Assembly (NCBI GenBank): GCA_009774395.1
Contig: VSNQ01000036.1
Span: forward strand, 1-35,173
Direction of reading: 5' to 3'
Source of the DNA: Lachnospiraceae bacterium
GTDB lineage: Bacteria; Bacillota; Clostridia; Lachnospirales; Lachnospiraceae
Length of the DNA: 35,173 bases
The notes below the pieces were generated by a model. The model did no database searches. It was not told the origin of the DNA and saw nothing but the letters and a program-made list of their open reading frames with translations. Below, in pieces: positions 25,285-31,121 of the stretch (position 1 is the stretch's first letter; every line of letters begins with the position of its first letter). Position numbers and translations under genes: made by a program.

Positions 25285-26379
25285 CCTGTTCAATTTCTCT
25301 TGCACGGCTTCTTTTTCTTCGTCTAAATGTGCGTAAACTTCCATTATCATTTTGAGATCAGAATGTCCCATCAGTTCTACAGCTTTCTTCTGGCTGATGC
25401 CGGAATAATAGAGCATAGTACAATAATTATGCCGGAAGATGTGTGCAGTTAATCTGGTTATTGGTTTAGCGCCTATCTCTTTTTCTTTGTCGGAGGTAAC
25501 AGCAGCATTCATTTTCTTAATAATTCGTTCCCACATTTTAACATATTGCGTCTTAGAGAGTGTTTCTGTGGTTTTTCCTTTGAATAGATAAAAACTATCA
25601 ACTGACTGCAAAAACTCTTTTAGAAAGGGTTCTATGCTTTCTGGGATAGGTAATGTGCGGTTCCCTGCGTCAGATTTTGCTCCGTTTTTGATTGCAGGGG
25701 TGTTTTTATCAAATATTACAGTTTTATTTACTGTTAGGGTCTTTTTCTTTAAATTGATATCAGCTTTCGTTAGAGCAAGGCATTCCCCGCGGCGCAGACC
25801 GAAATAAAATAGTAGCATTACAAAAGCTTTTTCCTGTATGGTAAAATCAGCCTTCTTTATTGCTTCCTTTTCCAGTTCCGTCAAGGCGCGTTTTTCTGCC
25901 TTGTGTCGTTTTGGCAGCGTTACTTTTTTGGCTACATTCTCATGCAGCAGCTTGTCATCAATTGCACTGTTAAGTATCTGTACTAACGTCAGACGAATAA
26001 TTTCACACGTCCGTGGGTGCTCTTGTCGGTCATTAATTAGTTTTTGAATATCAGAACGGACAATTTTGTTTAGTGGGATATGTCCAATTTCTGGCTTTAT
26101 ATGGCAGTTAATAGCATTTACATACATTGCTTTAGTGTTAAAGCTTGCAGATGCCTTGTATGTTTCCAGCCAGCTATCAGCATAATCCTTTAGCAGTGTA
26201 TCAGATGTCTTGACCACTTCACATGTTTTCATCTTCATTTTCAACTCAAATATTTTTTCTTTCAGTTCTTTTTCGGTTTTAGCAGATAAAAACACATTGT
26301 TGGGTTTGCCATCAGGCTTATATCCTACCAATACAGTTGTTGCATATCGCCCGTCTTTACGCTTTTTATACTTTGCCAT
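25270..26379 (-). CDS. Tyrosine recombinase / phage-type integrase
   Basis: It catalyses site-specific integration and excision of the element. An arm-type DNA-binding domain (residues 1-50, KYKKRKDGRYATTVLVGYKP) is followed by a SAM-like core-binding domain (60-150) and the catalytic domain. Catalytic residues are all visible: Arg196 in GLRRGE, His313 and Arg316 in HIFRH, His339 in MGHSD, and nucleophile Tyr349 in VYAHL. The length of 369 is normal. AGGAGG (26388-26393) lies 8-9 bases before the ATG. The gene reads toward tRNA-Lys, the likely attB. Its leader contains sequence able to pair with its own ribosome binding site. Confidence 0.95.
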   Translation of the reverse strand: MAKYKKRKDGRYATTVLVGYKPDGKPNNVFLSAKTEKELKEKIFELKMKMKTCEVVKTSDTLLKDYADSWLETYKASASFNTKAMYVNAINCHIKPEIGHIPLNKIVRSDIQKLINDRQEHPRTCEIIRLTLVQILNSAIDDKLLHENVAKKVTLPKRHKAEKRALTELEKEAIKKADFTIQEKAFVMLLFYFGLRRGECLALTKADINLKKKTLTVNKTVIFDKNTPAIKNGAKSDAGNRTLPIPESIEPFLKEFLQSVDSFYLFKGKTTETLSKTQYVKMWERIIKKMNAAVTSDKEKEIGAKPITRLTAHIFRHNYCTMLYYSGISQKKAVELMGHSDLKMIMEVYAHLDEEKEAVQEKLNRAISL

Positions 26380-26380
26380 T

Positions 26381-26490
26381 GTATCATCCTCCTAAAAAAG
26401 TGTATAAAAATAACAGCCAGCAAAAAAATTGCTTGCAAGGCTGCTCTAAAGATGATACAATATTCTTGCGTTGTAGGTATCATCTTTAGA
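26381..26490 (-). promoter_or_regulatory. Integrase leader with alternative pairing over the ribosome binding site
   Basis: On the leftward transcript, TCTAAAGATGATAC (26490-26477) pairs perfectly with GTATCATCTTTAGA (26458-26445), 14 bp around an 18-base loop. The sequence between AGGAGG and the integrase ATG is GATGATAC (26388-26381), a copy of part of the first arm. The second arm could therefore pair instead with the ribosome binding site. Confidence 0.5.
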
Positions 26491-26498
26491 TATCTATG

Positions 26499-26536
26499 AA
26501 AATCCGTTCGGTGTTGTTGGCATCGGGCGGATTTTT
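26499..26536 (-). terminator. Terminator behind the Rpn gene
   Basis: AAAATCCG (26499-26506) and CGGATTTT (26528-26535) form an 8-bp stem with T-rich flanks on both sides, ten bases after the Rpn-gene stop codon. Confidence 0.6.
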
Positions 26537-26545
26537 ATTGTGCAT

Positions 26546-27472
26546 TTATTGTAAGGCTTCGATATCTTGAAGGCTAAGTCCTGTAGCCGTCATAATCGTA
26601 TTTACATCAAGACCTAGTGAAAGAAGATTTCTAGCGATTTGAATACCTTTTTCTTTTTCGCCTTGTTCCCTGCCGACTTTTTCGCCCTGTTCCCTGCCGA
26701 CTTTTTCGCCTTGTTCCCTTCCACGCTGTTCAGCTTCATACATATATTGGTTGTAGTCAAGGATTGCTTTCTGTCGTGCTTCGTATTCCAGTCGTTTTTG
26801 TTTATCCTGACTGATAATTTGTAATTGTTGATAGGCACTGTCAATATAAGGGTCTTTTTGTGCAACCATATCAAAATCCTCCTTCTTTTCAGAACTAATA
26901 AACTTTGCCCATAGAAAAACTTTTTCATTTTCAATATCATCTTTTAATTCCGGCGGTAATTTTGGAAGCTCTATCACATGAAATTCCATTTTATCTGTGA
27001 AAAGAAAATGCCTAGTATCTTCCCAAATATGAAAGCATGAGTAAAAGTTGGATTGGGAAGGTTGTTTTGGTTCTTCGGGAGTATTATTCTTCGGTTCTTC
27101 AAAAAGTATAAAATCTAAGATACTAATGCTGACACATTTTTTAAAGACATCATATTTTTGTCCCTGACGGATTTGTTCTGTATACATTTTGGAAATATAA
27201 AACAAAGAACGGTCTGCCCAGACTTTTAATTCGGAAAGATGAATTTCGGTATCGATTTCGGTATCGTTATTCATTAAAATCCGAACATCTAAAATGCCTT
27301 GTTTATCCTCCTCATGTTCTTTTCTAAGGTAAGTATTCAAAATTTGTGTTTCCTTAATATCTTCCGGATCTATGTTTAATATTGCAGATAAAAAGCCGAT
27401 CCGTGCTTTTTCATTCATCATGATTTCTTTAAAAGCGAAATCAATTTTTGGTTTCATTAAAAAATTATCCAT
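26546..27472 (-). CDS. Rpn-family recombination-promoting nuclease (PD-(D/E)XK, PF12784)
   Basis: Typical opening KPKIDFAFKEIMMNEKARIGFLSAIL, then the nuclease core with Asp62 (GILDVRILMN) and Glu76 (DTEIHLSE). The family usually has ExQ here; this copy has ExH. WADRSLFYISKMYTEQIRQGQKY follows, as in PF12784. The C-terminal region holds three 8-residue repeats (GREQGEKV) before a short helical end. Rpn proteins are DNA endonucleases often carried by mobile elements, and some act in phage defence. AGGAG lies 5 bases before the ATG. The gene overlaps the DUF4160 remnant by eight bases. Confidence 0.88.
   Translation of the reverse strand: MDNFLMKPKIDFAFKEIMMNEKARIGFLSAILNIDPEDIKETQILNTYLRKEHEEDKQGILDVRILMNNDTEIDTEIHLSELKVWADRSLFYISKMYTEQIRQGQKYDVFKKCVSISILDFILFEEPKNNTPEEPKQPSQSNFYSCFHIWEDTRHFLFTDKMEFHVIELPKLPPELKDDIENEKVFLWAKFISSEKKEDFDMVAQKDPYIDSAYQQLQIISQDKQKRLEYEARQKAILDYNQYMYEAEQRGREQGEKVGREQGEKVGREQGEKEKGIQIARNLLSLGLDVNTIMTATGLSLQDIEALQ
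26654..26725 (-). repeat. 24-bp tandem repeat in the Rpn gene
   Basis: Three contiguous 24-bp units (26654-26677, 26678-26701, 26702-26725). The first two differ at one base and the third diverges in its last bases. They encode GREQGEKV. Repeat-number change keeps frame and alters linker length, as reported for Rpn-type genes. Confidence 0.9.
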
Positions 27473-27593
27473 GTTGACTCCTAAGAAAATTATTTTCTAT
27501 CAAAATGCCGTAGTGGTTGACAGGTTTCAGTTGGTTGGTTTCGTTCATCCAAAAATATATCGTATATGAACCGATTTTAAAAATTTGCGGCAT
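27465..27593 (-). pseudogene. Truncated DUF4160 protein
   Basis: The frame begins MPQIFKIGSYTIYFWMNETNQLKPV, which is the opening of DUF4160 proteins. Where the family continues with a His-rich PVHVHV segment, this copy runs into unrelated sequence and stops after 42 codons, just inside the start of the Rpn gene. A GGGGG run precedes the ATG. It overlaps the end of the upstream 92-residue gene by 17 bases, so the two were probably a translationally coupled pair. The break suggests a deletion associated with arrival of the Rpn gene. Confidence 0.6.
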
Positions 27594-27855
27594 ATTCAGT
27601 CCCCCCGTCTTTTGCAAGTTGGATAATGATATGAGAGAGGGATTCAAGAAACTCTTGTAAAGTATTTATTTCTGAATCTGAAAAACCTTGGATGTTTTCC
27701 CATGAGTAATCAGGAAGATAACATACAGCAGAATGGAATCCGCCATACACGGGTTTTTCAATGCATACTTTGACTTTTTCTTTTCCATCCATGTTTAACA
27801 GTTCCGAATGGACAATTTCTGTGTTGTCATTAAGTGTCATAAATGGGTACAACAT
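27577..27855 (-). CDS. Small protein of unknown function upstream of the DUF4160 remnant
   Basis: A 92-residue soluble acidic protein (VKVCIEKPVYGGFHSAVCYLPDYSWENIQGFSDSEINTLQEFL) with a beta N-terminal half and a helical C-terminal half. I do not recognise it with certainty. Small genes coupled to DUF4160 genes occur widely on mobile DNA and resemble DUF2442-type partners in size and arrangement; some are suspected toxin-antitoxin pairs. AAGGAGAG lies 7 bases before the ATG. Confidence 0.7.
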   Translation of the reverse strand: MLYPFMTLNDNTEIVHSELLNMDGKEKVKVCIEKPVYGGFHSAVCYLPDYSWENIQGFSDSEINTLQEFLESLSHIIIQLAKDGGTEYAANF

Positions 27856-27954
27856 ACTTGTTCTCTCCTTAATTTTTGTTTTTAGTGTCGTTTGGCAACT
27901 TTCTTTATTTATCCCATATATCCGTATGTATAATATTATCCTTGGAATGGGGAG

Positions 27955-28481
27955 TTATCCTATTTTGGCGTCGGATTTTTTCACAGATGATGTTTTGGAT
28001 TCCTGTTTCTTTTCAGAAATGAATTGTTCTCGTGCCAATTCTGCAAATTCATCCGCTTCTTGTGCAATAAATTGCTTTTTTTGTTCTTCTGTGTTTATGG
28101 TTGGTTCTGCTGGTTCATCATGAATAGAATTAAGCCGCTCTTTGAAATGATTCACAAGTATTTTTCTTATATTTGGATCTAATTCAAAATATGCTTTCAT
28201 GGCTTCAAGTTCTAAGTTAGTTCCGCCGTGGTCATTAACAAATTTATCAAGGCTAAAGGTTGGTTCATGTATATACATGGGTTCTTTCCCAGTACGTATC
28301 CATTCTTCGTTTAACTTGTAAGTTAGACATAAGGTTTTGATTGTGCGGTCTGTAATTGTTGCACCTTCTTGTTCCATAGTACTAACCCCAGTTTGTGCCA
28401 TTCCTAAATCTGCAGCAAATTGTCGTTGATTTTTTTTAGAGTATATTTTCTGAAATTTTTTATTCGTTCGTTTATTGTCAC
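27955..28481 (-). pseudogene. XRE-family repressor interrupted by a one-base frameshift in an A8 tract
   Basis: The downstream frame (from 28401) reads MAQTGVSTMEQEGATITDRTIKTLCLTYKLNEEWIRTGKEP, the second half of an XRE helix-turn-helix domain, followed by an acidic helical tail to 27955. The first half, VTINERIKNFRKYTLKK, lies upstream in another frame from a GTG at 28481 with TGAGGTGA 5-6 bases before it. The two join as KKNQRQFAADLGMAQ if the run of eight A residues (28430-28437, leftward strand) had nine. As read, the upstream frame ends quickly. It could be a dead gene, a phase-variable gene, one rescued by transcriptional slippage, or a sequencing error. Confidence 0.75.
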
Positions 28482-28611
28482 ATCATTCACCTCACATTTC
28501 AGAAAGGAATTGTTTTTGTGCCAATTCTGCTAATGTCCTTATTTTGATAATTTCATTATTTTTACATATCCCATGAATTTGTATATATTATATTGCCTTT
28601 TTTGTGATATT
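28482..28611 (-). other. Gene-tail remnant between the two XRE genes
   Basis: No start codon is usable, but one frame reads KIRTLAELAQKQFLSEM and stops at 28492, resembling FAELAREQFISEKKQ near the end of the adjacent broken repressor. At DNA level 28497-28535 matches 28011-28048 with only a few differences. It looks like the tail of a lost repressor paralogue. Confidence 0.5.
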
Positions 28612-28953
28612 TTATGACATTTTTTTGCTTTTGATTTTCCCTTTTTCATCAATTCCAAGAGAACGTAAAACAACTGCTTTTCCTATTTCATCTGTTTTGC
28701 GATATGCTATGATTATTTGCTTTTCGATATCTGAAAGATAAAAATTTTTAGAATATTCCCCCATTACTAAATAATCCATAGTAATGCCAAAATAATCGCA
28801 AAGTTTTCTTATTGTAGACAACTTAGCATTTTCGTATCCTTTTTTATAAAATCCATCTATAGTAGTATAAGGAATCCCGCTTTCTTTTGATAGTATGTTT
28901 TTATTAATTCCCCGTGCTTCTATTAATTTATCTAATCTTTCTAAAAAATCCAT
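28612..28953 (-). CDS. XRE-family transcriptional repressor (CI-like)
   Basis: A 113-residue phage-type regulator. Residues 1-65 form the helix-turn-helix domain (FLERLDKLIEARGINKNILSKESGIPYTTIDGFYKKGYENAKLSTIRKLCDYFGITMDYLV), followed by a short dimerisation helix and a basic tail. It lacks a peptidase domain, so it cannot be induced by RecA-stimulated self-cleavage; induction would need an antirepressor or protease. The ATG follows GGTGATGGTG, a weak ribosome binding site. It is transcribed from a TTTACA-17-TATACT promoter and faces a Cro-like gene across operator-like repeats, so it is the likely lysogeny repressor. Confidence 0.9.
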   Translation of the reverse strand: MDFLERLDKLIEARGINKNILSKESGIPYTTIDGFYKKGYENAKLSTIRKLCDYFGITMDYLVMGEYSKNFYLSDIEKQIIIAYRKTDEIGKAVVLRSLGIDEKGKIKSKKMS

Positions 28954-28980
28954 ATCACCATCACCATTTCCATTTTTTAC

Positions 28981-29009
28981 AGTATATCATTTAATATTTA
29001 CCTTGTAAA
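28981..29009 (-). promoter_or_regulatory. Leftward repressor promoter
   Basis: On the minus strand, TTTACA (29009-29004), 17 bases, TATACT (28986-28981). The transcript would start about 20 bases before the repressor ATG. Confidence 0.8.
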
Positions 29010-29018
29010 GGAAAAATT

Positions 29019-29095
29019 TCGGATATAGGGTAAAAAAGTATTGACATTTTACCCTATAAGGTATACTATACAGATATAGATTACCCCACAGGGTA
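29019..29095. promoter_or_regulatory. Three operator-like 14-mers (consensus TACCCTATAGGGTA)
   Basis: Site 1 TCGGATATAGGGTA (29019-29032), site 2 TACCCTATAAGGTA (29050-29063), site 3 TACCCCACAGGGTA (29082-29095). Centres are 31 and 32 bp apart, three helical turns. Site 2 fills the rightward promoter spacer, site 3 sits at its transcript start and site 1 is just upstream of the leftward -35. Confidence 0.75.
29041..29069 (+). promoter_or_regulatory. Rightward early promoter
   Basis: Perfect TTGACA (29041-29046), 17-base spacer, TACTAT (29064-29069); TATACT at 29062-29067 would give a 15-base spacer. The spacer is an operator-like palindrome. Confidence 0.8.
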
Positions 29096-29134
29096 AAACG
29101 ATTTTTTTTAATTTTTAGTGAAGGAGGTGCAAGT

Positions 29135-29365
29135 ATGTACAAACATCTAGAAAAGATACTATATGACAAGTCAATCACAACAAAAGCTTTAGCAAGTCTA
29201 CTTGATGTATCTGAAAAAACTGCGTTAAACAAAATTCGCGGAATAAGTGATTTTTCATTAGGTGAAGCAATGAAAATATGTGCAGTTGTTTGTCCAGAGT
29301 ACAAATTAGATTATGTTTTTGCAACAGCAGAAAATGAAATAGTTAATGATACAGGTGTAGCATAA
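29135..29365 (+). CDS. Cro-like small helix-turn-helix protein
   Basis: A 76-residue protein with a helix-turn-helix-like core, LEKILYDKSITTKALASLLDVSEKTALNKIRGISDFSLGEAMKICAVV, followed by a short acidic tail. It is the first gene of the rightward transcript, opposite the repressor, and in that position is expected to act as Cro. It would bind the same operators and shut off the repressor promoter. AAGGAGGTG lies 6 bases before the ATG, a strong ribosome binding site. Confidence 0.82.
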   Translation: MYKHLEKILYDKSITTKALASLLDVSEKTALNKIRGISDFSLGEAMKICAVVCPEYKLDYVFATAENEIVNDTGVA

Positions 29366-29404
29366 ACAAAGAAAATAATGTAATAGGAAGTGAGGTGAGG
29401 AAAG

Positions 29405-29743
29405 ATGCTTAATGGTTATATATTAGGAAAGGAAAGACTATCCATGCAAGAATTTAAAAACAAGTACTGGATGGGAGGACAAAAAGAATACATCTATCAA
29501 TTTCATACTATGGACATTGAAGATGGTTTGAGTGAAAGACAGCAACTGTTAATCAACAATGACAGGGCATTGTACAAACTAATAATAGCTATATGGGAAA
29601 AACAGTTTAAATGTGATAATAAGGTGTACTCTTTGGAGTCAAAATTGATAAAGAGTAAAAAAATAATAGCAGTATTGATAATGCTGAATACTGCTATTGC
29701 GGGAATGTTTATCAAGATTATACATTCTTTAAGTAGTCGATAG
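29405..29743 (+). CDS. Small phage early protein with C-terminal membrane helix
   Basis: 112 residues, unrecognised. The N-terminal part is hydrophilic (MGGQKEYIYQFHTMDIEDGLSERQQLLINNDRALYKLIIAIWEKQFKCD). A Lys-rich stretch and a single membrane segment (IIAVLIMLNTAIAGMFIKII) form the tail, so it is probably tail-anchored with most of it in the cytoplasm. GAGGTGAGG precedes the ATG, the same pattern as neighbouring element genes. It is in the operon from the rightward promoter. Confidence 0.7.
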   Translation: MLNGYILGKERLSMQEFKNKYWMGGQKEYIYQFHTMDIEDGLSERQQLLINNDRALYKLIIAIWEKQFKCDNKVYSLESKLIKSKKIIAVLIMLNTAIAGMFIKIIHSLSSR

Positions 29744-29756
29744 CCTTTTTATTTAC

Positions 29757-29770
29757 TCCGATATAGGGTA
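29757..29770. promoter_or_regulatory. Outlying operator-like site
   Basis: TCCGATATAGGGTA differs at one base from operator site 1 (29019-29032). It lies between two early genes, about 40 bases before the next start codon. Confidence 0.5.
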
Positions 29771-29811
29771 TTTGATTATCCGCAGATTTCAGTATAGGGG
29801 AGGTGAGGGGG

Positions 29812-29982
29812 ATGGAACGGGATGAGCTTGCAAAACTGGTAGAAGAACTAAGAGGTGTTATGACTAAAAAAGAAATAACACCTCTGGACGCTAAAAATGC
29901 TGCAGCTATGTTGGTAAAGGATGTTGACGAAAGTATTGCACGTCATCATAAACAATACATTACAAGTGGAAAGTTTACGTAA
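29812..29982 (+). CDS. Small early protein, 56 residues
   Basis: A short acidic-then-basic helical protein, MERDELAKLVEELRGVMTKK to SGKFT, of unknown function. GGAGGTGAGGGG directly before the ATG is a strong ribosome binding site. The stop overlaps the end of the convergent DUF2513 gene by eight bases, so it is probably the last gene of the first early transcript. Confidence 0.65.
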   Translation: MERDELAKLVEELRGVMTKKEITPLDAKNAAAMLVKDVDESIARHHKQYITSGKFT

Positions 29983-30376
29983 TGGCTGATTTAATTGTAT
30001 CAGGTAAAATAATTTCGGCTATATCCATAATGGTGGAAATAGATTTAAGTCCTGTTTTTTCTGAAATCGAATGGATTTTGCTCCATACGGACTCAGGGCG
30101 GATGGTATCAAGGAATTGATGACCAGCAAAAGTGATTGAACTGACCACAATATAACTAATGGAATTGTTGCCATATTGAACGTAAGCGTTAATAAAGTCT
30201 GCTTCTTCAAGCTTACAAATGGTGTATGCAATTTGCGAACGACTGTATTGTTGAAGATTTTCAGTTTGGCATATTTCATACAAATCGATGGATTTGTATT
30301 CCAGTTCATCTGTTAATATAAGGCAGTCTTCAAAACATAAAAGTAGATCACGTATACAGGAAATATCAAGTTTCAT
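29975..30376 (-). CDS. DUF2513 family phage protein
   Basis: 133 residues beginning MKLDISCIRDLLLCFEDCL, then a winged-helix-like segment (YSRSQIAYTICKLEEADFINAYVQY...YIVVSSITFAGHQFLDTIRPESVWSKI) that is the DUF2513 signature, and a hydrophobic C-terminal helix. DUF2513 proteins are common in phage and plasmid early regions; the function is unknown, but the fold suggests DNA binding. The frame runs upstream to 30502 without a ribosome binding site; AAGGAG lies 8 bases before the ATG at 30376. It is reversed relative to its neighbours, so it must have its own promoter in 30377-30490. Confidence 0.85.
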   Translation of the reverse strand: MKLDISCIRDLLLCFEDCLILTDELEYKSIDLYEICQTENLQQYSRSQIAYTICKLEEADFINAYVQYGNNSISYIVVSSITFAGHQFLDTIRPESVWSKIHSISEKTGLKSISTIMDIAEIILPDTIKSAIT

Positions 30377-30420
30377 GCTTATTCTCCTTTCTTTTGAACT
30401 TGGCTGCTGCAACAGCCTGT

Positions 30421-30492
30421 AAGAATAGTATATAGGAGAGTATATAAAAACACAAGAGAACAAATGATTGCATATGAGAGGGGGTGAGGAAA
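30421..30492 (+). repeat. Duplicated gene leader, copy 1
   Basis: About 72 bases, matching 30860-30929 at roughly four of five positions with two small gaps. It includes ACAAATGATTG, common to both, and ends in GGGGTGAG just before a start codon. Confidence 0.8.
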
Positions 30493-30493
30493 G

Positions 30494-30649
30494 GTGATAC
30501 AAGAAGCATTAAAAGAAGCAGCAGACAAACTTGGGATTAAGTTGTTAAAATCTGACAATATTGCTTTAGGCGGCATCATACCCCTGCCAGACGGCAGAAA
30601 AGGTGTGATTATAGAGGAGGTGGAGTTATGCAGTTCCCAAGAAAAATGA
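30494..30649 (+). CDS. Small early protein, 51 residues
   Basis: Starts with GTG behind GGGGTGAGGAAAG and reads MIQEALKEAADKLGIKLLKS, then GGIIPLPDGRKGVIIEEVEL. It is helical first and beta-like later. No family is recognised. Its end overlaps the next gene by 22 bases in another frame, implying coupled translation. Confidence 0.6.
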   Translation: MIQEALKEAADKLGIKLLKSDNIALGGIIPLPDGRKGVIIEEVELCSSQEK

Positions 30650-30816
30650 TGACCACAAAAGAATTAAATGAAGAATGTGGAATCCCCAAAGGGTATTTGC
30701 GGCAAATGGCACACGTTGAAGGGCAGAAATGTGTAACTAGAAAGCCCGGAGGGAGAAAATTTTACTTTGATACGGACAAGCTGGCGAAGCAGATGGAAAA
30801 ATATGCGGTTAGGTAA
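30628..30816 (+). CDS. Excisionase-like / MerR-type helix-turn-helix protein
   Basis: 62 residues: MTTKELNEECGIPKGYLRQMAHVEGQKCVTRKPGGRKFYFDTDKLAKQMEKY. The order helix-turn-helix, wing with paired Gly/Arg, and final helix reading FDTDKLAKQM is typical of small excisionase/MerR-like DNA-binding proteins of phages. It could be the directionality factor for the integrase or an early regulator. GAGGAGGTGG lies close before the ATG. It overlaps the preceding small gene. Confidence 0.75.
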   Translation: MQFPRKMMTTKELNEECGIPKGYLRQMAHVEGQKCVTRKPGGRKFYFDTDKLAKQMEKYAVR

Positions 30817-30859
30817 AGGAAGATGGAACGGCAAGAGAATCTAATTTTTATATAGGAGT

Positions 30860-30929
30860 AAGAACAGTATACAGGAGAATGTAAAAAGCACAAGAAAACA
30901 AATGATTGAATATGATGTGGGGTGAGCAA
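30860..30929 (+). repeat. Duplicated gene leader, copy 2
   Basis: Imperfect direct repeat of 30421-30492, again ending in GGGGTGAG and again placed directly before a small gene. Confidence 0.8.
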
Positions 30930-31100
30930 ATGTTGTTAGTAATAGGAGTTTCGACAGGAATATCAATAATAGTTTTTTTAATAATAACAAAAATTGCAGT
31001 CATCAAACATTTTAAAACTGTTGATGATTACCTAGAGGGTTGTACAAATGAGTTAAAGAAATTGATTTTAAGTATAGTTACTAAAGGCAGTAGTAAATAA
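30930..31100 (+). CDS. Small single-span membrane protein
   Basis: 56 residues: an N-terminal membrane helix (LLVIGVSTGISIIVFLIITKIAVI), then a cytoplasmic amphipathic stretch (KHFKTVDDYLEGCTNELKKLILSIV). GGGGTGAG lies just before the ATG at 30930. A longer form from a TTG at 30906 would include that ribosome binding site and is unlikely. Function is unknown; small membrane proteins in this position can be superinfection-exclusion proteins. Confidence 0.65.
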   Translation: MLLVIGVSTGISIIVFLIITKIAVIKHFKTVDDYLEGCTNELKKLILSIVTKGSSK

Positions 31101-31121
31101 TGTGATGAGGGGTGAGAAAAA

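Noticed and set aside
27955..28401. Calling the shorter frame an intact gene starting at MAQTGVS
   Set aside because: It would lack the first two helices of the HTH domain, which are present upstream in another frame behind a proper ribosome binding site.
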